From Murdochiella sp. Marseille-P8839 (GTDB lineage Bacteria; Bacillota; Clostridia; Tissierellales; Peptoniphilaceae): a stretch of 64,000 nucleotides of DNA. Below are positions 40,811 to 50,658 of the stretch, piece after piece (positions within the stretch are counted from its first letter, which is position 1; each line of letters starts with the position of its first letter). A program made the position numbers and the translations under genes. A model generated the notes under the pieces. The model searched no databases. It saw only the letters and a program-made list of their open reading frames with translations, and had not been told where the DNA came from. The stretch spans positions 1 to 64,000 of the forward strand of contig JAIKLF010000005.1 of the NCBI GenBank assembly GCA_019753405.1, read 5' to 3'.

Positions 40811-41974
40811 ATGTTTCAAAATCCGGTCGAACGCAGACATACCGATTGTGCCAAGTGGGACGAACTGATTGAAAATACAGGCGAAGAGGACGTTCTTTCC
40901 TTAACCGTCGCCGACATGGATTTTCGGGTTGCCCCGGAAATTACACAGGCCATTATTACTGCGGCAAATCATGGTATTTATGGCTATACGAATGTGAGTG
41001 ATCGCTATATGGATCTCACCAAACGGTGGATTCAAAAACACTATAACTGGACGCCGGAGAGAGAATGGATTGTCTATTGTCCGCGTATTATAAATGCACT
41101 GTGTCAGATTATTCAAAATTATACGAACGCGGGCGACTCGATTCTCATTACAACGCCACTGTATGATCCCATCCAGAGTGCCATTCGCTTGAATGATCGA
41201 GAAATCGTTTCCACTTCCCTCGTTAGAAAAGCGGATCGTTATGAGCTTGATTTTGAAGACTTTGAGAAGAAGCTGCAAAGCGATGTCAAAGTGTTTATCG
41301 CGGTTTCTCCGCACAATCCGACCGGGCGCGTCTGGACGGAGGAAGAAGTACAAAAAATGGTCCGGTTGTGCAAAGAAAATGACGTATTGATTGTTGCCGA
41401 TGAGATACACGCCGATTTCATTTGGGAGGGTGTCTTCACCAGTTTCGGACAGTTTTTAGATCAATATGATCAAATGATCATTGGCACATCCGCTTCCAAA
41501 ACGTTTAATATTCCGGGCATTGAAGCGTCAAGTATGGTCATTAAGAACCAAGCGTTGCGCGAGAAATTTACGCATTGTCTGCGAAGTGCCGGTTTCCACA
41601 ATCCAAATTATTTTTGCAATCCTGCCGTGGAAGCTGCCTACGGCGAAGGAGAAGAATGGCTTGCCCTTGCCAAACAGGTGATATTGGAAAATCGAAAGTT
41701 TGCGCTTGCTTTTATTGATCAGGAGTGCGCCCCCTGCAAGACGATTCCGGGGGAAGGAACTTTTCTTTTGTGGGTGGATTATTCCGCACTCGGCATTGCC
41801 GAAGATGTCTGGAATGATACGTTGCTTCACCAGGGAAAAGTTGCCTGTTCGATGGGCGGAAACTTTGGAGAAGAAGGCCGCGGATTTTTCCGCATCAACC
41901 TGGCGCAGCCGCCCGTGATGTTCAAAGAGGCGTTGACGCGAATCAAAAAATGTGTGGAGGGTACACGAAAATGA
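40811..41974 (+). CDS. patB: MalY/PatB family aminotransferase (cystathionine beta-lyase type)
   Basis: The 387-residue protein has fold-type I PLP patterns: VADMDFRVAPEITQAI, GYTNVSDRY, SPHNPTGRVWTEEEV, VADEIHADF and the PLP lysine in GTSASKTFNIPGIEAS. This matches the PatB/MalY group, which release thiols, ammonia and a keto acid from cystathionine or Cys conjugates. It lies between galM and nhaC; its link to xylose is not obvious. The next gene overlaps by four bases. Confidence 0.87.
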   Translation: MFQNPVERRHTDCAKWDELIENTGEEDVLSLTVADMDFRVAPEITQAIITAANHGIYGYTNVSDRYMDLTKRWIQKHYNWTPEREWIVYCPRIINALCQIIQNYTNAGDSILITTPLYDPIQSAIRLNDREIVSTSLVRKADRYELDFEDFEKKLQSDVKVFIAVSPHNPTGRVWTEEEVQKMVRLCKENDVLIVADEIHADFIWEGVFTSFGQFLDQYDQMIIGTSASKTFNIPGIEASSMVIKNQALREKFTHCLRSAGFHNPNYFCNPAVEAAYGEGEEWLALAKQVILENRKFALAFIDQECAPCKTIPGEGTFLLWVDYSALGIAEDVWNDTLLHQGKVACSMGGNFGEEGRGFFRINLAQPPVMFKEALTRIKKCVEGTRK

Positions 41975-43407
41975 AGGGAAGAGTAAAAAGAAAGCCTACT
42001 GTCGGTCAGGCATTGGTCCCCATTTTAGGGATGCTTGTCATACTCGGCATCGGCATCGGACTGTTGGGACTTCCGGCGGAGCCGCTAATCATTTTGGCGG
42101 CGGTCGTTTCGGGTGCAATGGCGATTCATCTCGGCTACAGTTATGATGAAATTATGGAGGAAATTTCCGAGAAAATCGCTAAAGTGTGGGGTGCATTGCT
42201 CATTTTAGTCATTGTCGGCTTCATGATTGGATCGTGGATGCTGGGTGGTACCATTCCCATGCTCATTTATTACGGTCTGAAGCTGATTAGTCCGCAGTTT
42301 TTGGCGCTGACCGCGTTTGTGGTTTCTGCCATTGTTTCGGTGATGACCGGAACTTCTTGGGGTTCAGCAGGTACAATTGGCGTGGCTTTTATGGGCGTGG
42401 CCATCGGCATGAATGCCAATATGCCATTGATCGCCGGCGCTGTGGTATCGGGCGCATACTTCGGTGATAAGCTGTCCCCGCTGTCGGACACGACAAATCT
42501 GGCTTCTGCTGTTTGTGGAGTGGATCTTTATGAGCATGTGTACAATCAATTATGGACGACAGGTTCAGCTGCCGTATTATGCTGCATCGTTTATACCATT
42601 CTGGGGCATGTGGGAACGACGGCAACGGTGGGCGTTCCGGAAGCGGTTCAGCAAATCACCGGAACACTGGATGCCATGTATTCTTGGAATCTGTTTTTCC
42701 TCGTTCCTCTGTTGATCGTGTTGGTTGGCTCCGCGACGCGCAAGCCGACGATTCCCGTGATGCTTGCGGCATCCGCGGTCGCCTTGATCAATGCTGCTAT
42801 TTTTCAGGGAGCAAGCCTGCAAAGTATCGTCGAAACGACGCTGAACGGATTTAATGTTTCCATGCTGGGCTTCGAGGAAGCTGCCGTTTCTCCGGACCTG
42901 ATCCGTCTGTTACATCGCGGCGGCATGATGGCGATGATGAATACGTTATTGATTGCGGTCTGTGCCATTTCGTTTGCTGGAACAATGACCGTCACCGGTG
43001 CATTAGATGTTCTGGTTTCAAAATTGTTGACGAAGATTCATAATAACTTCCAATTGGTTGCTGCGACCATCATTACCTGCTTGGTGACGACGGGTGTGAC
43101 TAGCAATGGCCAAGTATCTATCCTGATGCCAGGAGAAGCGTTCCGATCCGCCTATATACAAAGAGGACTGCATCCCAAAGTGCTTTCCCGAACTTTGGAA
43201 GATTCGGTGACATGTACAGAGTGTTTAATTCCCTGGACAGCAGCTGGCGCGTATATGGCAACGACGTTGGGCGTTTCGACCTTGAGTTATCTTCCCTTTG
43301 CCGTTCTGAATTACACGGGCATGATCTTCGCCTTGATCTGGGCGGGAACGGGCATTGGCATTACGAAAATTGACCCGAAGACGTTTGAAGCGGAAGCGAA
43401 AAAATAG
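41971..43407 (+). CDS. nhaC: NhaC-type Na+/H+ antiporter family transporter
   Basis: The start at ATG 41971 overlaps the patB stop (ATGA). The 478-residue protein has about 11 membrane segments and the NhaC signature region: SVMTGTSWGSAGTIGVAFMG, SGAYFGDKLSPLSDTTNLAS and DSVTCTECLIPWTAAGAYMA. NhaC proteins exchange Na+ for H+, and some members move amino acids or malate. Pairing with PatB may mean that it carries a sulfur amino acid or related product. A terminator follows. Confidence 0.88.
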   Translation: MKGRVKRKPTVGQALVPILGMLVILGIGIGLLGLPAEPLIILAAVVSGAMAIHLGYSYDEIMEEISEKIAKVWGALLILVIVGFMIGSWMLGGTIPMLIYYGLKLISPQFLALTAFVVSAIVSVMTGTSWGSAGTIGVAFMGVAIGMNANMPLIAGAVVSGAYFGDKLSPLSDTTNLASAVCGVDLYEHVYNQLWTTGSAAVLCCIVYTILGHVGTTATVGVPEAVQQITGTLDAMYSWNLFFLVPLLIVLVGSATRKPTIPVMLAASAVALINAAIFQGASLQSIVETTLNGFNVSMLGFEEAAVSPDLIRLLHRGGMMAMMNTLLIAVCAISFAGTMTVTGALDVLVSKLLTKIHNNFQLVAATIITCLVTTGVTSNGQVSILMPGEAFRSAYIQRGLHPKVLSRTLEDSVTCTECLIPWTAAGAYMATTLGVSTLSYLPFAVLNYTGMIFALIWAGTGIGITKIDPKTFEAEAKK

Positions 43408-43422
43408 AAGATGAAGGATGAA

Positions 43423-43452
43423 AAAGCTCGGAGCTCAGATCCGGGCTTTTTT
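43423..43452 (+). terminator. Terminator after nhaC
   Basis: AAAGCTCGG, nine bases and CCGGGCTTT form a stem with a G-U pair, followed by TTT. Confidence 0.75.
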
Positions 43453-43501
43453 ATTGCCGTTTGTTTTTAGGGAAACAGTGAAAGCAGTGTGATAAAACAG
43501 A

Positions 43502-43553
43502 TTGACAAGGTTTTCGCATCGTGCTAACATGTTTGTAAGAAAATCTTACAAAC
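43502..43553 (+). promoter_or_regulatory. Promoter and palindromic operator of the xylose transport operon
   Basis: TTGACA at 43502-43507 and TAACAT at 43525-43530 are 17 bases apart. GTTTGTAAGA, AAA and TCTTACAAAC, a perfect palindrome with ten-base arms, follows at once (43531-43553), so a repressor bound there would block transcription start. Its outer part AGTTTGTAAGA (minus strand) resembles XylR operators. Confidence 0.75.
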
Positions 43554-43696
43554 TAAGATAGGATCTGTTCAAAGGATGCGTCGCTCGAAGGAGAAGTATG
43601 GACAAGAGCCGGAAATAGGAGGTGGAGAAGCGATAGGAAGTACGGAAGTAGGCGGAGCTTTTTGAGAGCTTATAGAAAAAGAAAAAGGAGAGAGAA

Positions 43697-44839
43697 ATGA
43701 AAATTGGAAAACGTTTTGCCAGCTTTTTACTTGCCGGTTTGATGATTTTCACGATGAGCGCTTGCTCAAACGACGGTGAAAAAACGTCGGAACAACCGAA
43801 GGAAGATAGTAAAGTGGAAAGCCAAACGGAGGGAAAGCCGAATTCGGCAGGTCCGATGGAGATTAAGAAGGTCGGCATCGCCATGCCGACGAAAGACTTA
43901 CAACGTTGGAGTCAGGATGGGGAAAATCTGAAGAAAAAGCTGGAAGAAAAAGGAATTCAAACGGAATTACAATTTGCCAATAATGACATCGGAACGCAAA
44001 TTTCGCAGCTGGAAAATATGATAACAAACGGCTGCAATTTGTTGGTTGTCGCCTCTATTGACGGTAGCGCACTGACCAATGTGTTGGATACGGCAAAAGC
44101 ATCCGGTGTAACCGTCATTGCGTATGATCGTTTGATTATGAATTCAGACGCGGTTAGCTACTATGCGACGTTTGACAATACTAAAGTGGGCAAGATGCAG
44201 GGGCAATACATTGCCGATGCGCTTGATTTGGAACACAAAGACGGCCCTTTTAATTTGGAGATTGTCACGGGCCCAACGGATGACAACAATGTTGTCTTTT
44301 TCTATGGTGGAGCGATGGAAGTGTTAAAACCCTATATGGATGCCGGAAAAGTAGTGGTTCCCTCCGGTCAGGTTAGCCGTCAGGAATGCGCGACCCCCGA
44401 ATGGTCCAACCAAAAGGCGCAGGAACGCATGGAGAATATTCTTTCTTCCTTCTACAATGACGGAAAGAAATTAGACGCGGTACTTTGCTCCAACGACGCA
44501 ACTGCTCATGGGGCAGTCTCCGCTTTAGCAGAAAACTATACAGGGACGTGGCCTGTCATTACCGGACAGGATTGCGAAATCACGAATGTGAAGAGCATTA
44601 TCGAAGGCAAGCAGGCAATGTCTGTATTTAAGGATACACGTGCCCTGGCATCTGCTGTCGTGGACATGGTGACGGCGCTGTCTGAGGGAAAGGAAGTTCC
44701 AGTGAACGATACTAAGACGTACGATAACGGAACAGGCATTATTCCTTCCTTCCTCGTGGAGCCGGTGGCGGCGACAAAAGACAATTACAAAGAATTGTTA
44801 GTGGACTCAGGTTATTATACGGAAGCGGATTTGAAGTAA
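43697..44839 (+). CDS. chvE: Sugar-binding lipoprotein of a monosaccharide ABC transporter (ChvE/XylF-like)
   Basis: The 380-residue protein has a lipoprotein signal (LLAGLMIFTMSAC, lipobox MSAC) and a polar linker. A periplasmic-binding-protein domain follows: KKVGIAMPTKDLQRWSQDGE, ITNGCNLLVVASIDGSALTN and VTGPTDDNNVVFFYGGAMEV. The DNNVVFFYGGAMEVL stretch is typical of the ChvE group that feeds MmsA/MmsB transporters. It captures xylose or related sugars outside the cell. AAAAGGAGAGAGAA precedes the ATG. Confidence 0.9.
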   Translation: MKIGKRFASFLLAGLMIFTMSACSNDGEKTSEQPKEDSKVESQTEGKPNSAGPMEIKKVGIAMPTKDLQRWSQDGENLKKKLEEKGIQTELQFANNDIGTQISQLENMITNGCNLLVVASIDGSALTNVLDTAKASGVTVIAYDRLIMNSDAVSYYATFDNTKVGKMQGQYIADALDLEHKDGPFNLEIVTGPTDDNNVVFFYGGAMEVLKPYMDAGKVVVPSGQVSRQECATPEWSNQKAQERMENILSSFYNDGKKLDAVLCSNDATAHGAVSALAENYTGTWPVITGQDCEITNVKSIIEGKQAMSVFKDTRALASAVVDMVTALSEGKEVPVNDTKTYDNGTGIIPSFLVEPVAATKDNYKELLVDSGYYTEADLK

Positions 44840-44873
44840 GAAATCGACAGAAGGTAACCGAAAGGAGGTTGTT

Positions 44874-46415
44874 TTGACCAATATTGTCTTAGAAATGACC
44901 AACATTACCAAAGAATTTCCCGGGGTAAAGGCACTGGATCAAGTCAACCTCCAAGTGAAACGCGGAGAAATCCACGCCATCTGTGGAGAAAATGGTGCCG
45001 GAAAGTCAACGTTGATGAACATACTGACCGGCACCTATCCCTATGGTAGCTATTCCGGCGAGATACGCTATAGTGGTGAATTGTGTAAGTTTAATAAGAT
45101 TGAGGACAGTGAGTCCTGCGGCATTGTCATTATCCATCAGGAGTTGGCGCTGATTCCGCATATGGATATTGCCGAGAATATGTTTTTAGGCAATGAACAG
45201 GGAACCAAGTACAACATCGATTGGCGAAAGACGCATCGTCGCGCTGTGGAACAGATGAAACTGGTGGACTTGCATGAATCTCCGTACACGCTGGTCAAAG
45301 ATCTTGGCGTAGGGAAGCAGCAGTTGGTGGAAATCGCGAAAGCGCTGTCCAAAAACGTGGAACTGTTGGTTTTGGATGAACCGACGGCGTCTCTGAATGA
45401 GATGGATTCTAAAAAACTGCTCGATTTACTGTTGTCCCTCAAGGCGCAGGGTCTTACGTCGATCATTATTTCCCATAAATTGAATGAAATCGCTTATGTT
45501 GCGGACAGTATTACCGTGATTCGCGATGGCAAGACCATCGAAACGCTGCCCAATGCGGATCACAACATTGATGAAAATCGTATTATTCGCGGCATGGTCG
45601 GTCGCGAACTGTCCGATCGTTATCCGAAACGGAAACATTCGTTGGGCGAAGTAGGTTTTGAACTGAAAGATTGGACCGTGTATCATCCGAACCGTGCGAA
45701 TAAAAAAGTTGTGGATGGCGTCAATCTGAAGATTCATAAAGGCGAAATCGTAGGTATTGCCGGATTGATCGGGGCAGGCAGAACGGAGCTTGCCATGAGC
45801 ATATTCGGAAGAAGCTACGGTAGTCATATCCGTGGGCAGTTGTACATCAATGGGCAGGAAAAGGAGTTGAAAAGTGTTCGTTGCGCCATTGCTGCTGGTT
45901 TGGCGTATGTCACGGAGGATCGAAAAGGCAACGGATTGATTCTGAGCAATCCGATTTACATCAATCATAGCCTTGCCAATCTGGATCGCGTCAGCAAGCG
46001 AGGTGTGATCAATCGACAACAGGAGCGCAGTGTGGCGAAAGAGATGGTGGATCGTCTGCATGTGAAATGTCGATATATCTACCAAAAGGTAGGAAATCTC
46101 AGCGGAGGCAATCAGCAAAAGATATTGCTGGGGAAATGGATCTTTACGGATCCGGATATTTTGATCTTAGATGAACCGACGCGTGGCATTGATGTTGGGG
46201 CAAAATATGAAATCTATGAAATTGCGAATGCCTTAGTCTCTGAGGGAAAATGCGTGTTGATGATATCTTCCGAGATGTCGGAGTTATTGGGAATGTGCGA
46301 TCGCATCTATGTAATGAATGAAGGAAAAATCAAGGGCGAGCTTCCCATTGAAGAAGCGTCACAGGAGAAAATTATGTCTTATATCGTAAAAGACGTGCGA
46401 AAGGAGGACGCATGA
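44874..46415 (+). CDS. mmsA: Monosaccharide ABC transporter ATP-binding protein (MmsA/XylG-like)
   Basis: The start is TTG 44874 behind AAAGGAGG. The 513-residue protein has two ATPase domains: Walker A GENGAGKSTL in the first, and GLIGAGRTELAMS in the second, where the P-loop is degenerate as usual in this family. Signature LGVGKQQLVEIAKAL and LSGGNQQKILLGKW, and Walker B LLVLDEPTASL and ILILDEPTRGID are all present. It powers sugar uptake with MmsB. The TTG start may lower its expression. Confidence 0.93.
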   Translation: MTNIVLEMTNITKEFPGVKALDQVNLQVKRGEIHAICGENGAGKSTLMNILTGTYPYGSYSGEIRYSGELCKFNKIEDSESCGIVIIHQELALIPHMDIAENMFLGNEQGTKYNIDWRKTHRRAVEQMKLVDLHESPYTLVKDLGVGKQQLVEIAKALSKNVELLVLDEPTASLNEMDSKKLLDLLLSLKAQGLTSIIISHKLNEIAYVADSITVIRDGKTIETLPNADHNIDENRIIRGMVGRELSDRYPKRKHSLGEVGFELKDWTVYHPNRANKKVVDGVNLKIHKGEIVGIAGLIGAGRTELAMSIFGRSYGSHIRGQLYINGQEKELKSVRCAIAAGLAYVTEDRKGNGLILSNPIYINHSLANLDRVSKRGVINRQQERSVAKEMVDRLHVKCRYIYQKVGNLSGGNQQKILLGKWIFTDPDILILDEPTRGIDVGAKYEIYEIANALVSEGKCVLMISSEMSELLGMCDRIYVMNEGKIKGELPIEEASQEKIMSYIVKDVRKEDA

Positions 46416-47572
46416 ATTCCGGCATTTTGGATAAAATGAAAAAAAACAGCATGGTCGTTATTTTGTTGGTGGTCATTATTATCTTTACGATTCTCACCGG
46501 CGGCAACGTGCTTCTACCGCAAAATATTAATAACATTATTTCACAAAACGCCTATGTCATCGTGTTGACTGTCGGAATGCTGTTTTGTATCTTAACGGGT
46601 GGAAATATCGACTTGTCAGTGGGCTCTGTAGTAGCTCTGGTGGGCTCTTTAGCAGGAGTTATGGTCGTCAAGATGCACATGAACATTTATCTTTCCATTG
46701 GAATCTGTCTGGCAGTGGGCTTGGTGATCGGAGCGATTCAGGGCTATTTGATTGCATATATCAAAGCTCCTTCGTTTATCGTGACATTGGCAGGAATGAT
46801 GGTGTGGCGCGGCGTTTCTCTGGTTATCTTACAGGGCTTTACCATTGCACCGTTTCCGGAGAATTACTCGAGGTTATTTAATAGCTACATTCCGTCTCCG
46901 GAAGTAGGCGGACTCGACGGCGTGTGTATGGTGGTAGGCTTTATGATTATTCTTGCCTATGTTCTGAATGCCGTTAAAAATCACCACGCGGAGAAAAAAA
47001 TCAGTATGGCTGAAACATCGACACCGGTGTTTATAGTGGAAACAGTTCTCGTTGCGGCAGGATTGCTTTTTGTTACCTATAGTCTTGCAAAATTCCGTGG
47101 TTTTCCCGTAATTTTAATTTTGCTGGGTATTATTGTTTTCCTCTATAACTACTATGCTTCCAGAACGGTGAACGGGCGGCACTATTATGCGGTCGGCGGA
47201 AACGAAAATGCAGCGACGCTTAGTGGAATTGATGCTCGACGGGTGTATTTTAAGGCTTATGTAAATTCTGGATTTTTAGCAGCGATTGCCGGTTTGATGG
47301 TGGTTGCCCGCTTCAATTCAGCAACACCGACATTGGGCGATGGATACGAAATGGATGCGATTGCAGCGGCATACATCGGCGGAGCTTCTGCATATGGCGG
47401 TGTAGGTACGGTGTGGCAGGTTGTTATTGGAGCCGTATTTATGGGGGTGTTAAATAACGGAATGTCCATCATGGGGATTGATGCCGATTTTCAGCGCATT
47501 GTAAAAGGCGTTGTATTGGCGATTGCTGTTGTTTTCGACATTGTTTCCAAGCGACGCAACGTGGCGGAATAA
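46412..47572 (+). CDS. mmsB: Monosaccharide ABC transporter permease (MmsB/XylH-like)
   Basis: The 386-residue protein has about ten hydrophobic segments and family patterns: LTGGNIDLSVGSVVALVGSL, YIKAPSFIVTLAGMMVWRG, AVGGNENAATLSGIDARRV and IAAAYIGGASAYGGVGT. It forms the membrane channel with MmsA. It overlaps mmsA by four bases (ATGA) and is followed by xylA after 18 bases, so transport and catabolism are probably one operon. Confidence 0.92.
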   Translation: MNSGILDKMKKNSMVVILLVVIIIFTILTGGNVLLPQNINNIISQNAYVIVLTVGMLFCILTGGNIDLSVGSVVALVGSLAGVMVVKMHMNIYLSIGICLAVGLVIGAIQGYLIAYIKAPSFIVTLAGMMVWRGVSLVILQGFTIAPFPENYSRLFNSYIPSPEVGGLDGVCMVVGFMIILAYVLNAVKNHHAEKKISMAETSTPVFIVETVLVAAGLLFVTYSLAKFRGFPVILILLGIIVFLYNYYASRTVNGRHYYAVGGNENAATLSGIDARRVYFKAYVNSGFLAAIAGLMVVARFNSATPTLGDGYEMDAIAAAYIGGASAYGGVGTVWQVVIGAVFMGVLNNGMSIMGIDADFQRIVKGVVLAIAVVFDIVSKRRNVAE

Positions 47573-47590
47573 AGAAGAAAGAGGGAGTGT

Positions 47591-48916
47591 ATGAAATTTT
47601 TTGAAAATGTACCGAAGGTTCATTATGAAGGTAGCAAGTCCAGTAATCCGTTTGCTTTCAAATATTATGATGCGGATCGTGTCATCGCCGGCAAGAAGAT
47701 GAAAGAACATTTGCGCTTTGCCCTCTCTTGGTGGCACACCATGGTTGCCGGCGGACAGGATCCGTTCGGCGTAAATACCATGGACCGAAGCTATGGAGGG
47801 AAAACGGATCCGATGGAATTAGCAAAAGCAAGAGCGGACGCCGCCTTTGACTTCATGGACAAGTTGGGCATTGAATACTTTTGTTTTCATGATGCCGATC
47901 TTGCCCCGGAAGGAAATAGCTTGCAGGAACGCAATGATAACCTGAAGGAAATGGTGGCATATGTCAAGAACAAGATGCAGGGCACGCCGATAAAACTGCT
48001 CTGGGGAACTTCCAATTGCTTCACGAATCCTCGGTTCATGCATGGCGCAGCAACTTCCTGTGCAGCGGATGTTTTTGCTTGGACAGCGACGCAAGTTAAA
48101 AATGCATTGGACGCCACAATGGAATTGGGCGGAAAGGGATATGTATTCTGGGGCGGTCGCGAAGGCTATGAAACGCTTCTAAATACTGATGTGGAGCTTG
48201 AATTTGATAATTATGCAAAGATGCTGAAAATGGCTGTCCGCTATGCGCGTAGCAAGGGCTATGACGGCGATTTTTACATCGAGCCCAAGCCGAAGGAACC
48301 GACGAAGCATCAATACGATTTTGATGTCGCTTCCTGCGTCGCTTTTCTTGAAAAATACGACCTGATGCAAGATTTTCGCATCAATATTGAAGCGAATCAT
48401 GCAACCTTGGCAGGTCATACATTCCAGCATGAGTTGCGTATGGCGCGTACCTTCGGTGTTTTCGGCTCTGTAGATGCGAATCAGGGCGATTTGCTGTTGG
48501 GATGGGATACCGATCAATTCCCGTCCAATGTGTACGATACCACCCTTGCCATGTATGAGATTTTAAAGGCAGGCGGCTTCACAAATGGCGGATTGAATTT
48601 TGATGCAAAGGTACGCCGTCCGTCTTTTACACCGGAAGACATTGCCTATGCGTATATCTTGGGCATGGATTCGTTTGCTTTCGGTCTGATCAAGGCGCAG
48701 CAGCTGATTGAGGACGGGCGTATCGATGCGTTTGTAGAAAAGAAATACGCCAGCTATCAAGAAGGCATTGGCGAAAAAATTCGGAAGAATGAGACAAGTT
48801 TTGAAGAATTAGAAACCTACGCCTTGAAGAATGGCGAACCGACACTTTCCAGCGGGCGCCAGGAGTATTTGGAAGGCGTTGTCAACACAATTCTGCTGGA
48901 CGGAAAAATGGAATAA
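47591..48916 (+). CDS. xylA: Xylose isomerase
   Basis: The 441-residue length fits class II enzymes. Motifs seen are [26 protein letters not shown] (catalytic His), [30 protein letters not shown] (metal ligands) and [18 protein letters not shown]. It converts D-xylose to D-xylulose. It is downstream of the ABC transporter and upstream of xylulokinase, with a hairpin at 48932 between them. Confidence 0.97.
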   Translation: MKFFENVPKVHYEGSKSSNPFAFKYYDADRVIAGKKMKEHLRFALSWWHTMVAGGQDPFGVNTMDRSYGGKTDPMELAKARADAAFDFMDKLGIEYFCFHDADLAPEGNSLQERNDNLKEMVAYVKNKMQGTPIKLLWGTSNCFTNPRFMHGAATSCAADVFAWTATQVKNALDATMELGGKGYVFWGGREGYETLLNTDVELEFDNYAKMLKMAVRYARSKGYDGDFYIEPKPKEPTKHQYDFDVASCVAFLEKYDLMQDFRINIEANHATLAGHTFQHELRMARTFGVFGSVDANQGDLLLGWDTDQFPSNVYDTTLAMYEILKAGGFTNGGLNFDAKVRRPSFTPEDIAYAYILGMDSFAFGLIKAQQLIEDGRIDAFVEKKYASYQEGIGEKIRKNETSFEELETYALKNGEPTLSSGRQEYLEGVVNTILLDGKME

Positions 48917-48931
48917 GATACTTTATCCCAC

Positions 48932-48967
48932 TACAGCGGCGAAACTTTTTCACGGTTCGCCGCTGTA
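48932..48967 (+). repeat. Strong hairpin between xylA and xylB
   Basis: TACAGCGGCGAA, 12 bases and TTCGCCGCTGTA form a perfect 12-base stem. No T-run follows (TGAATTTTGAG), so it may be an attenuator, an RNA stabiliser or a processing site. Confidence 0.7.
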
Positions 48968-49005
48968 TGAATTTTGAGAAGGGGTTTTAATAAAGAGAGG
49001 TTTTT

Positions 49006-50466
49006 ATGGGATATGTAGGTATTGATCTCGGTACGTCAGCAGTAAAAATCAGTTATATCGATGAAGAGGCAAGAATTCTTCTATCCATCACCAAAGGTTA
49101 TCCGATTTGTTATCCGGAAGAAGGCTGGGCAGAACAGAATCCGGAGGACTGGTGGGACGCCATCCGCGAGGGGATGCAGGAGATTGTGGACGCAGAGGTG
49201 TTTACGGGGCTGGATGCCATCGGGGTAGGCGGACAGATGCACGGATTGGTGGCGTTGGACGCCCGCGGGGCGGTAATTCGCCCGGCAATTTTATGGAACG
49301 ATACACGTACCGCAAAAGAAACGGCGATCTTAAACACCGAGTTGGGAAAGGACGTGCTGTTAAAAGAGACAGGAAATATTGCGTACGCCGGATTTACTGC
49401 ACCTAAGTTGCTGTGGATGCGAACGCACGAACCGGAGCGGTTTGCAAAAATCGAACACATTCTGCTACCGAAGGACTATATCCTCTATCGCTTGTCCGGT
49501 GAATTTTCCACAGATTACTCGGATGCGTCGGGAACGCTTCTCTTAAATGTTGCAGAACGAAAATGGTCAAAAAGGATGTGTGATTTTTGCGATGTTCGAC
49601 CATCACAGTTGCCTACACTGCATGAAAGCGGAGATTGTGTAGGCAAGCTGCGGGATGAGTGGTGTACTTTATGGAGATTGGATAAAGCCGCAGATATTGT
49701 TGCAGGCGCAGGAGATAATGCGGCGGCGGCGCTATCGGTCGGGGTTGTCGAAGAGGGAGATTGCAACATTTCATTGGGTACGAGCGGAACGATTTTTATG
49801 CCGACGAATCATTTTCTTCAGGATGAACACGCCGGTCTCCATGCGTTTGCCGACGCATCCGGTAAGTTTCATTTGATGGGCTGTACGCTTTCTGCCGCGT
49901 CCTGTTATAAGTGGTGGATGGGTGGCGTGTTGCAGCGCCCCGAAAGCACTCCCTTATCCAACGAAGAATCTGTGCGGCATCACTCGCTCTATTTCATGCC
50001 TTATTTAATGGGTGAGCGCTCGCCCCTTAATGACGAAGATGTACGCGCCGGTTTTCTCGGATTGTCGTCGCGTTCCAACGCAGAACAGATGATTTATGCG
50101 ATTTATGAGGGCGTTGCCTTTTCTCTTCGAGACTGTATGGCAGTCGCCAAAAATATGGGCGTGACGGTCAAAAAAGCTTCTATCGTCGGCGGAGGCGCAC
50201 AAAGTCGCATTTGGTGCCAAATGATTGCCAATGTGTTGCAGATTCCCATAGCCAAGCCTGCAAGAGAATGCGGCCCTGGCTATGGCGCTGCTTTATTGGC
50301 GATGGCGTATAAGAAAGGACGTCCCGTTCGTGAAGTAGCAAAACAATATGCCTCTTTTGAGGAAGTATTTACGCCACAACCGGAGGAAATCTCCTATTAT
50401 GGAGAAAAATACCGGAAATTCTCCCAGCTGTATCCCTTGCTTAAGGACTTTTACAAAGGAGTGTAG
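49006..50466 (+). CDS. xylB: Xylulokinase
   Basis: The 486-residue protein has FGGY kinase patterns: YVGIDLGTSAVKISYID (phosphate loop), EQNPEDWWDAI, GVGGQMHGLVALD, ILWNDTRTAKE, DYSDASGTLLLNV, GAGDNAAAALSVG and GGGAQSRIWCQMIANVLQ. It phosphorylates D-xylulose to xylulose 5-phosphate. The start follows AAAGAGAGGTTTTT. A terminator with 16-base arms follows at 50533. Confidence 0.96.
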   Translation: MGYVGIDLGTSAVKISYIDEEARILLSITKGYPICYPEEGWAEQNPEDWWDAIREGMQEIVDAEVFTGLDAIGVGGQMHGLVALDARGAVIRPAILWNDTRTAKETAILNTELGKDVLLKETGNIAYAGFTAPKLLWMRTHEPERFAKIEHILLPKDYILYRLSGEFSTDYSDASGTLLLNVAERKWSKRMCDFCDVRPSQLPTLHESGDCVGKLRDEWCTLWRLDKAADIVAGAGDNAAAALSVGVVEEGDCNISLGTSGTIFMPTNHFLQDEHAGLHAFADASGKFHLMGCTLSAASCYKWWMGGVLQRPESTPLSNEESVRHHSLYFMPYLMGERSPLNDEDVRAGFLGLSSRSNAEQMIYAIYEGVAFSLRDCMAVAKNMGVTVKKASIVGGGAQSRIWCQMIANVLQIPIAKPARECGPGYGAALLAMAYKKGRPVREVAKQYASFEEVFTPQPEEISYYGEKYRKFSQLYPLLKDFYKGV

Positions 50467-50532
50467 CCGGCAAAAGGAAAGAATATAGAGATACACTTGC
50501 ATCCGAATTCCCAGAAACGCCTTTATTCGTCA

Positions 50533-50580
50533 AGGCCTGTAATCATCCTTTTGGATGATTACAGGCCTGTCTTATTTTGC
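50533..50580 (+). terminator. Terminator of the xylose operon
   Basis: AGGCCTGTAATCATCC, TTTT and GGATGATTACAGGCCT form a perfect 16-base stem, followed by GTCTTATTTTG. Confidence 0.85.
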
Positions 50581-50658
50581 TACTATCGTAATACAGAAGG
50601 GCTTTGTGATACTACGGTCTCTATAAACAGAGAATGACTCGTAAGGAGGTAAAGAACA

